A stretch of 64,000 nt of DNA from UBA6120 sp035361955 (GCA_035361955.1 DAOSDC010000006.1:31870-95869), one strand, 5' to 3'; positions 43,913 through 54,258 are shown, counted from the stretch's first letter. Made by a program: numbers and translations. The notes: generated by a model from the letters alone, not told the origin.

Positions 43913-45692
43913 TTTTGCTGAACACCAAATCGCTCATCACGATAACAAGCTGATGAAACGCTTGCTAACGTATTTGAAACCTTACGCCGGTAAGTTCATT
44001 TTGGCGTTTTTGATGATGATTGTTACCACGTTCACGAATATGGCGCTACCGGCTGCCAGCGGTTTGTCAATCGATATCATGATCGATACCACAATTGATT
44101 TCAATACGAAATTGTGGACCGTCATTATTGGAGCCTCGGTGCTTTTAGTGGTTACTGGTCTCTCGATCCTGATTGGCTATTTCCAAAATATCATGCTGCA
44201 AAACATCGGTCAGGAAATCACCCACAAAATTCGCGAAGAAGTGTTTACCCATATTGAAACGTTATCCGTCGGCCAGACTAACTCATTGCCAGTCGGCAAA
44301 CTCGTGACAAGGGCCACGAACGACCCCGCCAACATCTCGGAGATGTTTACCAACACGATTGTCAACCTCATCCGTAACTTCTTGATGATGGTGATTATTG
44401 CCACGATTCTATTTATCATTCATCCAATGATGGCCTTAGTGACGATGACGACGGTACCGGTCATATTCGTGGCGTCGGCATTATTTCGAAAATACTCGCG
44501 CGCGGCTTATCGCCAGGTACGTAACAACGTATCGGAAATTAACGCCTTCTTGTCCGAAAATCTTTCAGGCATGAAAATTGCCCAAGTATTTAACCAGGAA
44601 CAAAAGAAGGTCGGTGAATTCGAAGTCATTAACAAAAAACTTCGGCGCAGTTACCTTCGGGAAATCAATGTCTTCGGCGTGTATCGACCCACAATTTTCT
44701 TTCTAGCGATGACCGCTACCTTGTTAACGATTTATTTCGGGGTGCAATCTTATTTTGCGGAAACGCTCTCGATTGGTCTGTTCATCTCTTTTTATGTTTA
44801 CATCGGTCAGTTCTTTGAACCAATCCAACAAATCGCCGAACAATTTAATTCATTACAAGCCGGATTCGCTAGCGCCGAAAAAATCTTCGATGTGCTGGAC
44901 ACCAAGCCCGACATCGTCGATGATCCCGACGCAATTGAACTCGAAACGCTAAAAGGGGACATCGAATTCCAAGATGTGTGGTTTCAATACATTAAAGATG
45001 AGTGGGTCCTCAAAGGTGTTTCCTTTAAAGTAGCCCCCGATGAAACGATTGCGCTTGTGGGTGCCACCGGCAGTGGCAAAACGACGATATTGCAACTGCT
45101 TGTGCGAAACTATGACATTCAAAAAGGCCGTATCTTAATCGATGGCATCGACATTAAGAAAATCAAGCGATCGTCGCTAAGGTCGTTTATCGGACAGATG
45201 CTCCAAGATACTTTCTTATTCTCGGGTTCGATCCGCGATAATATCACGCTTAATGATGAATCGATTCCCGATAATCGTATTTTGGAAGCGTCCGAATACG
45301 TCGGCCTCGACTATGTGCTTAAAAAGCTGCCCGATGGCTTAGACCATCAAGTACGGGAACGGGGCAACAACTTCTCGAGTGGCGAGAAACAGCTGATCTC
45401 ATTTGCCCGGGCGTTAGTGTATAAACCATCACTAATGATCCTTGATGAAGCCACGGCCAACATCGACTCGGAAACCGAAGCCATCATTCAGCACTCACTT
45501 GAAAAACTTATGTCGATTTCGACGATGATCGTCGTCGCCCATCGTTTGTCAACAATCCAGCATAGCGACCGTATTTACGTGATGAGCAAAGGCGAAATCG
45601 TTGAAGCCGGCAACCATCAAGAGCTGTTAAAGAAAAAGGGCCTTTACTATGCTCTTTACCAATTACAATTCGACAGCAAAGACGCTGTTTAG
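43905..45692 (+). CDS. heterodimeric ABC exporter, catalytic subunit
   Basis: The 595-residue partner half-transporter has six membrane helices and an ATPase domain with Walker A GATGSGKTTILQ, Walker B LMILDEATANID (catalytic Glu present), H-loop IVVAHRLS and a degenerate signature FSSGEKQLISFARAL in place of LSGGQ. This matches BmrD/LmrD-type proteins. With the first subunit it forms one active and one inactive ATP site. The substrate is unknown, probably a lipophilic compound. Confidence 0.92.
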   Translation: MRDFAEHQIAHHDNKLMKRLLTYLKPYAGKFILAFLMMIVTTFTNMALPAASGLSIDIMIDTTIDFNTKLWTVIIGASVLLVVTGLSILIGYFQNIMLQNIGQEITHKIREEVFTHIETLSVGQTNSLPVGKLVTRATNDPANISEMFTNTIVNLIRNFLMMVIIATILFIIHPMMALVTMTTVPVIFVASALFRKYSRAAYRQVRNNVSEINAFLSENLSGMKIAQVFNQEQKKVGEFEVINKKLRRSYLREINVFGVYRPTIFFLAMTATLLTIYFGVQSYFAETLSIGLFISFYVYIGQFFEPIQQIAEQFNSLQAGFASAEKIFDVLDTKPDIVDDPDAIELETLKGDIEFQDVWFQYIKDEWVLKGVSFKVAPDETIALVGATGSGKTTILQLLVRNYDIQKGRILIDGIDIKKIKRSSLRSFIGQMLQDTFLFSGSIRDNITLNDESIPDNRILEASEYVGLDYVLKKLPDGLDHQVRERGNNFSSGEKQLISFARALVYKPSLMILDEATANIDSETEAIIQHSLEKLMSISTMIVVAHRLSTIQHSDRIYVMSKGEIVEAGNHQELLKKKGLYYALYQLQFDSKDAV

Positions 45693-45708
45693 TGTTTAGT
45701 TATTAATA

Positions 45709-46077
45709 TTAACGATGTTGATCAATCAAGATGGCGTTACCATCAGGATCTTTAAGCGTGATATAGCCCGGACCCGTCGGCGTATCGATATGGGCTGTCG
45801 CGGAAATCCCATAAATATCAAGGTGCTCTTTAATTTTTCTGACATCAAGGAATTGCTCGAGGTGTTCGCCCGCTTGATTCCAACCGGGATTAAACGTCAA
45901 GATATGGCCCTGAAACATCCCTTCGAATAAACCGATGACCGCGTCTTCGTTTTTAAGAATCAGCCATTTGTCGTCGATGTTACCACCGATTGGCAAAAAT
46001 CCCAGTTGTTTGTAAAATGTCGCTGATACTTTGATGTCTTTGACATCAAGTGAGATGGAAAACGCTCCGAGTTGCAT
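45709..46077 (-). CDS. VOC family protein (glyoxalase-like)
   Basis: The 122-residue single VOC domain begins GAFSISLDVKDIKVSATFYKQLGFLP and ends PGYITLKDPDGNAILIDQH. It resembles small glyoxalase/bleomycin-resistance-like proteins with no known substrate. The gene is convergent with the ABC exporter operon and is followed by a DUF1801 gene upstream in the same direction, 14 bases apart. Confidence 0.88.
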   Translation of the reverse strand: MQLGAFSISLDVKDIKVSATFYKQLGFLPIGGNIDDKWLILKNEDAVIGLFEGMFQGHILTFNPGWNQAGEHLEQFLDVRKIKEHLDIYGISATAHIDTPTGPGYITLKDPDGNAILIDQHR

Positions 46078-46091
46078 AATGTGCTCCTTTG

Positions 46092-46499
46092 TTATTTGTT
46101 GACGCTGATGAAAGGTAGTGCCAGTGTGTCTTTGATTGCCGTATGGGCTAAGTCTTTTAAAACATCATAATCGATATCGCCGAGTTTCTTGACATACAAG
46201 CAGCTTTTTCCAATCGTAAATCTACCGAGTTTGACGAGCTGGGAATACTTGGCTAGATCGTAAGACATATAGATTGTTAGTGCTTTCTTCCGACTTGAAA
46301 ATCCGAACATCGGCATGTCGCCTTGATGACCGCTGGCATAGTGGTAGTGAAGACTACCAAACCCAATAATCGAGCCCCACAGCTTTGGGGATTCGCCAGT
46401 CAATTCTTGGCCGAGTTCGATCAGCTTCAGCGCATCTTGATGACGCTGTGGCTCGAGTGTGCGTAGATAATCAGTAACATCGATATTTGTTATTTCCAT
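46092..46499 (-). CDS. DUF1801 domain protein (YdhG-like)
   Basis: The 135-residue protein matches DUF1801: DYLRTLEPQRHQDALKLIELGQELTGESPKLWG, then GFGSLHYHYASGHQGDMPMFGFSSRKKALTIYM and LGRFTIGKSCLYVKKLGDID. The family has a frataxin-like fold of unknown function. It is probably co-transcribed with the VOC gene downstream. No catalytic residues are known. Confidence 0.85.
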   Translation of the reverse strand: MEITNIDVTDYLRTLEPQRHQDALKLIELGQELTGESPKLWGSIIGFGSLHYHYASGHQGDMPMFGFSSRKKALTIYMSYDLAKYSQLVKLGRFTIGKSCLYVKKLGDIDYDVLKDLAHTAIKDTLALPFISVNK

Positions 46500-46627
46500 T
46501 TTATTACTCCAAAGTTATCGCAAGAAAGAAGCATTAGTCGCTACTATTGCTGCTACGTGCTTTAATATCGTTTATATAATATCTTATTGATACATTATTT
46601 TCTTGTTTGGGAACGTAAAGGAGACAT

Positions 46628-47002
46628 ATGAATAACAATGATCGACTCTATGCGATGCCATTTTCTAAAATCTATGATTTATACATTGCCAAAGCGACCC
46701 GAAAAGGCCGTATAAACGAAGAAGTCAATCGGGTGATATATTGGCTCACCGGCTATGATAAAGCGCAGTTAGAAGCGCTAATAAGCGGTGGCATCAGTAT
46801 GCGTGAGTTCTTTGAAACTGCTCCATTAATAAATCCACTCGCCAATCTTATTAAAGGGACGATATGCGGGGTCAAGATTGAAGAAATAGAGGACCCGCTA
46901 ATGAAGAATATTCGTTATCTTGACAAACTAGTAGATGAGCTGGCAAAAGGCAGACCGCTAAACAAGATATTGCGCGAGGGCACTTATGGCAAAAAACGCT
47001 GA
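46628..47002 (+). CDS. DUF2200 family protein
   Basis: The 124-residue protein matches DUF2200: RLYAMPFSKIYDLYIAKATRKGR, VNRVIYWLTGYD, then IKGTICGVKIEEIEDPLMKNIRYLDKLVDELAKGRPL. The function is unknown. GGAG lies 5 bases before the ATG. It is convergent with the Nei-like gene. Confidence 0.88.
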   Translation: MNNNDRLYAMPFSKIYDLYIAKATRKGRINEEVNRVIYWLTGYDKAQLEALISGGISMREFFETAPLINPLANLIKGTICGVKIEEIEDPLMKNIRYLDKLVDELAKGRPLNKILREGTYGKKR

Positions 47003-47035
47003 TTAATACCTACGTGATAATCCGTTGATTAGTCG

Positions 47036-47857
47036 CTATTTTTGACAATTTGGGCAGTAAATGACTTTGCCACCTAGATAAGCTTCTTTCAGCAAAGGAC
47101 CATGGCATGAAGGACAATCGGTGGCTTTGGAACTCATGATGGAATGGTAACCACCTGGTTTCCCATCTAGTAAGTGGCTACTATCTCGTCCGTTTAAGGC
47201 AACCATGGTTTGTAGTGTATCCATCGTCGCGTGATACAGTGTCTGTTTATCTTCTTCCTTCAGCGTGGCTACCTTGCGTTTGGGTGAAATTCGGGCATTG
47301 AACAAGATATCTTGCAAGACGCCGTTGCCTAATCCGGGAATATGCTGATCGGTAGCCAGCGCCTGTTTTACCGAACCAACTTGTTGATCTAACTTCGACA
47401 CTTTCATAAAGTGCTCGAATGTAAACGCATCACTTAGTGGGTCAATCGCTTCGATGGCGACGCGGTAATATTTCCACTCACTAGCTAGATGTTCGCTTTT
47501 TCCAAAGCCGATAAAACCATACATTTTGACTTTCAGTTCGAGTAAATAACCATTATCAAAATGAAGTGCCAATTGGTGTTTGTCAGTCTGCTTTGTTTCA
47601 GCTTTATATGCGATTGTCAAATCTTCCGCCGCATATAGTTCGTTTCCGTCGTTGAACATGAAGCGTAGATAATGCGCTGAACTAGTGACGGAGCTGATGG
47701 TCTTGTTGATAAGTTGCGCCCGTAATATTTCAGGTTTAATATTTATCCAACAAAGCTTATGTGGTGTCTGCAAAACTTCGACTTCGATAATCTTCAGTCC
47801 CCGCAGTAGTTTATCTGCTTGTATGGCTATTGTCTTCGCTTCCGGTATTTCAATCAT
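47036..47857 (-). CDS. Fpg/Nei-like DNA glycosylase homologue
   Basis: The 273-residue protein has the Fpg/Nei architecture with H2TH region (DQHIPGLGNGVLQDILFNARISPKRK) and C-terminal zinc finger (CPSCHGPLL, then CPNCQK). The N-terminus reads MIEIPEA instead of MPELPEV, so the catalytic Pro2 is Ile, although Glu3 remains. The beta-clamp Lys region reads SSAHYLRF, so that Lys is also missing. Such members of this branch are usually annotated endonuclease VIII; activity is uncertain. Confidence 0.8.
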   Translation of the reverse strand: MIEIPEAKTIAIQADKLLRGLKIIEVEVLQTPHKLCWINIKPEILRAQLINKTISSVTSSAHYLRFMFNDGNELYAAEDLTIAYKAETKQTDKHQLALHFDNGYLLELKVKMYGFIGFGKSEHLASEWKYYRVAIEAIDPLSDAFTFEHFMKVSKLDQQVGSVKQALATDQHIPGLGNGVLQDILFNARISPKRKVATLKEEDKQTLYHATMDTLQTMVALNGRDSSHLLDGKPGGYHSIMSSKATDCPSCHGPLLKEAYLGGKVIYCPNCQK

Positions 47858-48080
47858 GTTTAACTCCTTATTAGTGATTGTTCGTAATTCAAGGCCGAAT
47901 TTGTCTACTGGAACAATCCGTTTTGGTAATTGAGTATCATTTAAACAAACATTAGTTTAAACTATAAAAATATAAAAGTTGCTATGCTCAATGAGTTTTA
48001 TTAATGTTTTAACATTACGAGTTAGCATGAATGTTATCTTCACCTAAAGCCGTCGCACTAACTATTAGGAGCGAATTGAC

Positions 48081-50669
48081 ATGGCGCAAAATCAGAAAAA
48101 AGCGGTAAGTAAAAAAGACGACCACTATCTTAAACGCGAGCTTTACGATTTAATCAAAAGCGATTCGCGCATTTTCGATTTCATCCAAGAAGGTTCGCTC
48201 GATGGCATGTGGTATTGGAATCTTGAAGCAATCGAAGACGAATGGATGAATACCAAGTTTTGGGAAACGCTTGGTTATGACCCTGATGAAAAAGCCCATC
48301 TATCATCAGAATGGCAACATATCATCTTTGAAGAAGACCTCAACATGGTCAATGACAACTTCAAAAAGCACATCCAAGATCCAAACCACCCCTTTGATCA
48401 AATCGTGCGTTATCGCCACAAAAATGGATCAACTGTGTGGATTCGCTGCCGGGGCATGGCTATACGGGATGAAACGGGAACACCGATTCGGATGCTTGGG
48501 GCTCATACCGATATTACCAAGCTTAAAGAAAGCGAAATCCGCTTTGATATTCTCCACAACGCCTCCTTCGGTGGCATCGGGATTCACGATAAAGGCATGA
48601 TTCTTGATTGTAATCAAGGATTATCTGACATCACGGGATACTCAATCAAAGAATTAATTGGCATGAATGGATTGCTGTTGATTGCCCCCGACTATCGTGA
48701 CTTAGTCATGAAAAACATCCTTGCTGGTTATGAACTTCCCTACGAGGCATTCGGCGTTCGTAAAAACGGACAACGCTATCCTTTGAAGATCGAAGGTCGC
48801 AATATTCCCTACCAAGGTAAACTTGTGCGCGTCGTTGAATTCCGTGATTTATCGGACATCAAACGCGAAGAAGCCTCAAAACTCGCCAGCGAAAAGCAAT
48901 TCCGTTTACTGACGAGCGAAATGCAACTTGGTCTGGCACTCCACGAAATCATCACCGACAAAAGCGGCAAACCAGTCAATTACCGGTTTTTAGGCGCGAA
49001 TAAAAGCTTTGAGAATCTAACAGGTTTGAACCTTGAAAATATTATTGGTAAGACGGTGCTTGAAGTACTCCCAAATACCGAACCAATCTGGATTGAACGC
49101 TATGGTCAAGTGGCTTTGACCGGGCAATCGCTTCAGTTTGAAAACTATGCCCAAGAGCTCGGCAAATACTTTTCGGTAACTGCCTACCGTCCGAAACATC
49201 GCCAATTCGCGGTCATCGTCGATGACATTACGCCACGTAAATTATTGGAACTGCAAATTTTCCATCAAAAGGAAACGCTTCGGGCAACGCTTAACTCGAT
49301 TGGCGATGCCGTGATTGCTACCGATTCTTTGGGCATCATTACTGGCATTAACCCCGTTGCAGCAACACTGACCGGCTTCCCGGAAACAGAAGCAATTGGC
49401 AAGCCTTTCCAAGACGTGTTCCGGATCACTTGCGAAGATTGCGGAATTGAACTTGAGAATCCCGTCAAACGCGCTTTAGAAACTAATCAAACCGTGGAAT
49501 TATCCAATCATACGGTGTTACTTTCAAAAGACGGCAACAAATACTATATCGAAGACACGGCCTCTCCCATCAAAGACGACACCGGGGCCACGATTGGCGT
49601 TGTGCTCGTATTCCGTGATGTCAGTGAGAAAAAGCAGAAAAACGATGAAATACTCCATGTTAGCAAACATGATTATTTAACCGGACTTCCCAATCGTCGC
49701 TACTTTGAAGAGAAACTCGAGGAAATGGACCATCAAGGCAATTATCCGTTACTCGTGTGCATGATCGACCTTGATGGCTTGAAACTGATTAATGACGCCT
49801 ATGGCCACCACGCCGGCGACATCGCCATCAAAATCGTCGGCGAGCAACTCAAGATACATCTCAGACCGCTTGATTTTGCGGCACGCATCGGTGGCGACGA
49901 ATTCATCGTTTTATGTCCCAACACCACCGAAGAGACGTTTAAGGATACCCGCAATGCTATTTTAAAAGCACTGTCAACCCGCTATTTATACGGCATTCAG
50001 CTTTCCGTTTCGTTTGGGTATGACACGAAAACCAAGGTGTCAGAAGACATCGACGACGTACTCATTAATGCCGAGAACAATATGTATGCCCGTAAAGTAT
50101 TGCACGGTCGCAGCAACCGAAACGAAATGATCATGACACTTTTCAGCGCATTAAAAGAAAAGCATGACGTCGAACGGATTCACTCCGACCGCGTCAGTCA
50201 ATACTGCCGCCTCATGGGCGAAAAACTGAAGTTAAGCATCGACGAAATCAAGGAATTAGAAATCGCCGGACTGATGCACGACATCGGTAAAATCACAATC
50301 CCTGATCATATTCTTGATAAACCAGGAAAACTCACTGATGACGAATGGACAATCATGAAAAACCATGCGATTAACGGCTATCAAATCTTGCGCTCCGCGG
50401 ATAAGTATTCACGATTAGCCGAATACGCACTGACGCATCACGAACGCTGGGATGGTAAAGGCTATCCCAATGGTTTAAAGGGCGATGAAATTCCGCTATT
50501 CTCACGCATCATCAACGTGTGCGACGCCTATGAAGCGATGACCGCCGATCGGCCGTATAGGAAAGCACTGAGCCCCGATATCGCTATAGGTGAGTTATTA
50601 AAATATGCAGGGACACAATTTGATCCGCGATTAATCGAGGTATTTGTTAAAGAAGTTTTATCGCAATAA
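48081..50669 (+). CDS. multi-PAS GGDEF/HD-GYP signalling protein
   Basis: The 862-residue cytoplasmic protein has four PAS-type domains (about residues 30-155, 155-275, 275-390, 395-530), a GGDEF domain (RIGGDEF near 601) and a C-terminal HD-GYP domain (HDIGK near 732, HHERWDGKGYP near 786). The I-site RPLD lies 5 residues before GGDEF, so feedback inhibition is plausible. It should both make and break c-di-GMP, controlled by the PAS sensors; no membrane part or ligand is visible. A GGAG site precedes the ATG. Confidence 0.93.
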   Translation: MAQNQKKAVSKKDDHYLKRELYDLIKSDSRIFDFIQEGSLDGMWYWNLEAIEDEWMNTKFWETLGYDPDEKAHLSSEWQHIIFEEDLNMVNDNFKKHIQDPNHPFDQIVRYRHKNGSTVWIRCRGMAIRDETGTPIRMLGAHTDITKLKESEIRFDILHNASFGGIGIHDKGMILDCNQGLSDITGYSIKELIGMNGLLLIAPDYRDLVMKNILAGYELPYEAFGVRKNGQRYPLKIEGRNIPYQGKLVRVVEFRDLSDIKREEASKLASEKQFRLLTSEMQLGLALHEIITDKSGKPVNYRFLGANKSFENLTGLNLENIIGKTVLEVLPNTEPIWIERYGQVALTGQSLQFENYAQELGKYFSVTAYRPKHRQFAVIVDDITPRKLLELQIFHQKETLRATLNSIGDAVIATDSLGIITGINPVAATLTGFPETEAIGKPFQDVFRITCEDCGIELENPVKRALETNQTVELSNHTVLLSKDGNKYYIEDTASPIKDDTGATIGVVLVFRDVSEKKQKNDEILHVSKHDYLTGLPNRRYFEEKLEEMDHQGNYPLLVCMIDLDGLKLINDAYGHHAGDIAIKIVGEQLKIHLRPLDFAARIGGDEFIVLCPNTTEETFKDTRNAILKALSTRYLYGIQLSVSFGYDTKTKVSEDIDDVLINAENNMYARKVLHGRSNRNEMIMTLFSALKEKHDVERIHSDRVSQYCRLMGEKLKLSIDEIKELEIAGLMHDIGKITIPDHILDKPGKLTDDEWTIMKNHAINGYQILRSADKYSRLAEYALTHHERWDGKGYPNGLKGDEIPLFSRIINVCDAYEAMTADRPYRKALSPDIAIGELLKYAGTQFDPRLIEVFVKEVLSQ

Positions 50670-50680
50670 GCGCAAATCGC

Positions 50681-53600
50681 TTAAAGTTTCGTGACTAAAA
50701 TTGACGCTTCGGTGTCGGTTAAAGAGCTGATGGTAAACGACCATCCCAAATCAAGATTGCTATTTAATTTTCCAGAGTTATAAAAGAACGAACTGTAGCT
50801 GGACATGGAAAAAGACATGCCAGCGGTCCATAAATCGCCACCGCTGAAGGTTGCACCGTTTTTAAACGTGTTCGTGCCACCGGCTTGCAGTAGGTGAAGT
50901 AAACGATAATTGCGATACGCTGAGACCGGACTACCATAAGTAGAACCCGTCGAATTGCTCATCGCATGGGTGTAATAATAGTTTGACAGCACGCTGGATG
51001 TTAAGGTCGTGGACGTCGAATAAGATGTTGTTCTTGTGCTCGTTTGGAACAATCTTCCATCAACGTGCCAAACGCGAATGCCTTTATTTGTGGTTCCCAT
51101 GGGGTAAGATGACCCGTATTGGTAGTGTGAATCAAAATAGTTAAGTCCCGTCGCCGTATAAAAATCAATCACGAGATATTCATCAAACGGCGAATCGTTA
51201 AACGATGGGGAGAGCACAATCACATCGCCGCTAGTTTCAAAGGGTCGCAATGTAATCGAAGTACTCGCCGTTGGTATATACGGATCAATCCAGCCAAGCG
51301 CCATCTTGCTATATGGATCGTGGTCGCCGACGTTATAATCTTGCATGATAAAGCCACCCGCTGCTCCATCATTTGACGAACTATCATAATTATAATAATC
51401 GTCAAGCCCGAGAATGTGGCCCATTTCGTGAATGTATGTATGGGTATCAATGGGGGCTGGACTTGTGTCTTCGTCCATAAAATCATACGATGCCCAGAAA
51501 AAAACGTTAGGTCCGGGATTAGTGACATTTTTAAGATTTGGCTCTTGAACCCAGTAGCAATACGCCCATAGGTTGTCATTGGCGCCACCGTTATAATAGT
51601 TTGGCGCGCCATAAATAAGTGACACGGCATCGATGTAACCATCGCCATTAGTATCATAATCGGTAATATCGCTATTATTCGCTTTATACCAAGCGACGGC
51701 GTTTTTCACGAGTGTTGTCGTGATCGTTTCATTGGTGACGGCGCTTGAAGCATAACCGGAACTCCACCAATCGGTGACCTTTCCACCGATCGATAGTTGC
51801 CCGTAGGAACTATCTTCAAAGTATGTTTTCACGCTCTTCCATCCGGTATCGGAATCAGTGCCAAAGTAGGCTTTTTCAATCTTTGTCTTATAGTTCGCGA
51901 GTTGTGTGCTACTTAGTGATGTATCGGTAAACTTCGTGGGAATGACTAACACTTTGGGATTGCCGGTTGAGGGCATGGCGTCGACATAGTAAACACTGCG
52001 ATCTTGAAGATTTTCATAATTATAATCAAGCGTGCGCGCTTCATACCCTTGAGTGACATTAATCGTTACCGAAGTTGTCAATCCGCGATAACTAATAGTG
52101 ATAATATAACTGCCTCCGCTACTAAATGGCGTCGTTAAATCATGGCTTGCGCAATCGAGGGAATAGCCATCAATACCATCACCCTTATTAATGAATTCAG
52201 TACCATAATTCGCCCAAGTGGCGATGACGGTTAACTGCGCTGTAGTATCGTAGATAGTCCCGATGTTGTAACTCGTTGCGCCATCGCTAGCCTCAAGATC
52301 GATGAGCGTGTCACCAAGTTGTGAACCACCTTTAACATGGAAGATAACGATGTCGTTACAACTGCCGGTGGCATCGACATAGTATATCTCAATCGCATAA
52401 TCGCCAGCGACATCGAATGGTTCCGCCCAATCAAACTCAAGATCGTTTGGATCATAGGCGCTACCGAAATAGAAGCCATTATTCATACTCGGATCATAAG
52501 CGACATTGGCCAATGTTGAAGCATCGCTAAACGTAATGGCGACTGAAAAATCGTTATAATCAAACGAATCGGTAACTTTATAGTCACTATTATCAGTTAG
52601 GGTGATTGTCGTGGGTTTAGGACCGCCATCGACATAACGATATAAATATACGCTAGCCTGAGTGCTTGTGTAGACATTGAATCGTGGTGCCGCGGTATTG
52701 TATTGTAGCGACCCGAATGATGTTGTCGCAAACGTAATCGTAGTATAATTTCCGCTCGCCATTGATATCGACCAGGTTTTAGTACTTGGATTTGTGGCAA
52801 TCGCCAATTTTGTGGCCCCCGTTGCATATAAATACCCCTGACCATTGTGGAATGTCCAAGATCCGGTCGTGCCTCCTAAGGTCCATCCATATACTGCGGA
52901 TGAATACGCACCAGCATCGACCGAAGTCGCGTTTGAGGCAAAACTATTGCTGGCAAGATAGACATTGCTTCCAGAAATTGAATTGGAGGCGATTGTTCCC
53001 GTGGAGGCACCCATATAAACAAATGCATATTGGTCACCCGCGATCAGTTCATTAATGGCGGTGACGCGTTCCCAAGTCGGTGAACCGCCACTACTGGGGA
53101 CGGAGGTTACGGTAACCACTATTTGACCATAGACACCGCTAGCGGTGTTGGTAGCTCTAATCGTGGCTGTGCCAACGGCAATGCCGGTGACCAGTCCGGT
53201 TGGTGAAACTCCGGCAATCGAAGGGTCTAAACTCGTCCAAACCACGCTTTTATCGGTAGCATCTTCGGGAGTGACCGTGGCTGATAGCTGACTCGTTCCA
53301 TCGACCTTAATCGAGGCGGTGCCCGCAAGCGAAATATTGGTGACGGGAATACTAACAGGACCACCCTCGGTACACGAATATGTGATTATCGCCGAGGAAA
53401 TGGTCGCGTATTTGGAAGATGTATTGATGCGAATGTATGGCGCTGATACATCACTAAAATCTACTATTGCCCCCGAAGCTGCTGTCTTAGATGTCGTATT
53501 GGGTGCTGCGCTTGTTCCATAGAAGATTCTGAGTGCAGTTTCAGATGTATATGTAAGTTGAATTGACTGTAATCCTGTAATCGGAGTGGTTGCGTTATTA

Positions 53601-53911
53601 TAAATAGCGCCCGAACTCGCTTTGAGTTGTGCTTTACCGGCACTAAGAATATAATCGTTAAAATCCATAATGACATACCGATATGTCTTTGAGCGGACTT
53701 GATAACCGTCCCCCGAATAATCGGCCCACCCATAAGAGCCACCCATCTCAATCACGTATGAAGATTGTTGCGATTCAATGCCAGTGGCAATCGAAAAATT
53801 GTCGATCATCTTCACAAAGAATAGCGACATGCTAAAAATCATCGTTGCCAGGATGTATTTGAGCCACTTTTTGATTGGTAACTGTTTGTTTTTGGTGTTT
53901 TGAGAAGACAT
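50681..53911 (-). CDS. M6 family metalloprotease with Ig-like domains
   Basis: The 1076-residue surface protein has an N-terminal membrane helix (LKYILATMIFSMSLFFVKMI) after a basic head. A discoidin- or jelly-roll-like module, a BIG_2 Ig-like domain (VTNISLAGTASIKVDGTSQLSA region), a domain ending SVYLYRYVDG, and two further Ig-like modules precede the M6 protease domain with HEMGHILGLDD near residue 827 and a DTNGDGYID Ca2+ loop. The ATG at 53911 has AGGAG 8 bases upstream; the frame is open to 53980. Probably degrades external proteins. Confidence 0.9.
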   Translation of the reverse strand: MSSQNTKNKQLPIKKWLKYILATMIFSMSLFFVKMIDNFSIATGIESQQSSYVIEMGGSYGWADYSGDGYQVRSKTYRYVIMDFNDYILSAGKAQLKASSGAIYNNATTPITGLQSIQLTYTSETALRIFYGTSAAPNTTSKTAASGAIVDFSDVSAPYIRINTSSKYATISSAIITYSCTEGGPVSIPVTNISLAGTASIKVDGTSQLSATVTPEDATDKSVVWTSLDPSIAGVSPTGLVTGIAVGTATIRATNTASGVYGQIVVTVTSVPSSGGSPTWERVTAINELIAGDQYAFVYMGASTGTIASNSISGSNVYLASNSFASNATSVDAGAYSSAVYGWTLGGTTGSWTFHNGQGYLYATGATKLAIATNPSTKTWSISMASGNYTTITFATTSFGSLQYNTAAPRFNVYTSTQASVYLYRYVDGGPKPTTITLTDNSDYKVTDSFDYNDFSVAITFSDASTLANVAYDPSMNNGFYFGSAYDPNDLEFDWAEPFDVAGDYAIEIYYVDATGSCNDIVIFHVKGGSQLGDTLIDLEASDGATSYNIGTIYDTTAQLTVIATWANYGTEFINKGDGIDGYSLDCASHDLTTPFSSGGSYIITISYRGLTTSVTINVTQGYEARTLDYNYENLQDRSVYYVDAMPSTGNPKVLVIPTKFTDTSLSSTQLANYKTKIEKAYFGTDSDTGWKSVKTYFEDSSYGQLSIGGKVTDWWSSGYASSAVTNETITTTLVKNAVAWYKANNSDITDYDTNGDGYIDAVSLIYGAPNYYNGGANDNLWAYCYWVQEPNLKNVTNPGPNVFFWASYDFMDEDTSPAPIDTHTYIHEMGHILGLDDYYNYDSSSNDGAAGGFIMQDYNVGDHDPYSKMALGWIDPYIPTASTSITLRPFETSGDVIVLSPSFNDSPFDEYLVIDFYTATGLNYFDSHYQYGSSYPMGTTNKGIRVWHVDGRLFQTSTRTTSYSTSTTLTSSVLSNYYYTHAMSNSTGSTYGSPVSAYRNYRLLHLLQAGGTNTFKNGATFSGGDLWTAGMSFSMSSYSSFFYNSGKLNSNLDLGWSFTISSLTDTEASILVTKL

Positions 53912-54258
53912 TTTGTGACTCCTAGAAATAGTCTTTCCACGAATTTTAACACAATATGATATTGAATTACTAAGAATCATAAATTTATACTGGCATTGTT
54001 GTGATTCTCAGTTGGTTTAGAGGACTAGTTATTATCATCTCAATAATCATGTCTAACAGAGTACGATAATGTATTCGATTTATGGTTAATACAACCATTC
54101 GATATTAGTGAGGGTTAAAACTTGCATATGTAATGATGAGAATGCTAAATTGGCTTACTTATATCTGTCGTAAGAATACATAATCATAGATTATGTCGTT
54201 TTTTTGTAGAAGATGTGCTTTTTGATGATTTGAGCATCAGAAATTCATAATCGACTAA
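53912..54258. other. AT-rich intergenic region
   Basis: About 350 bases separate the protease from the nuclease-NTPase gene. I see no gene or convincing hairpin with T-run. The promoter of the protease must lie here. Base composition shifts to clearly more A+T compared with the left side. Confidence 0.5.
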
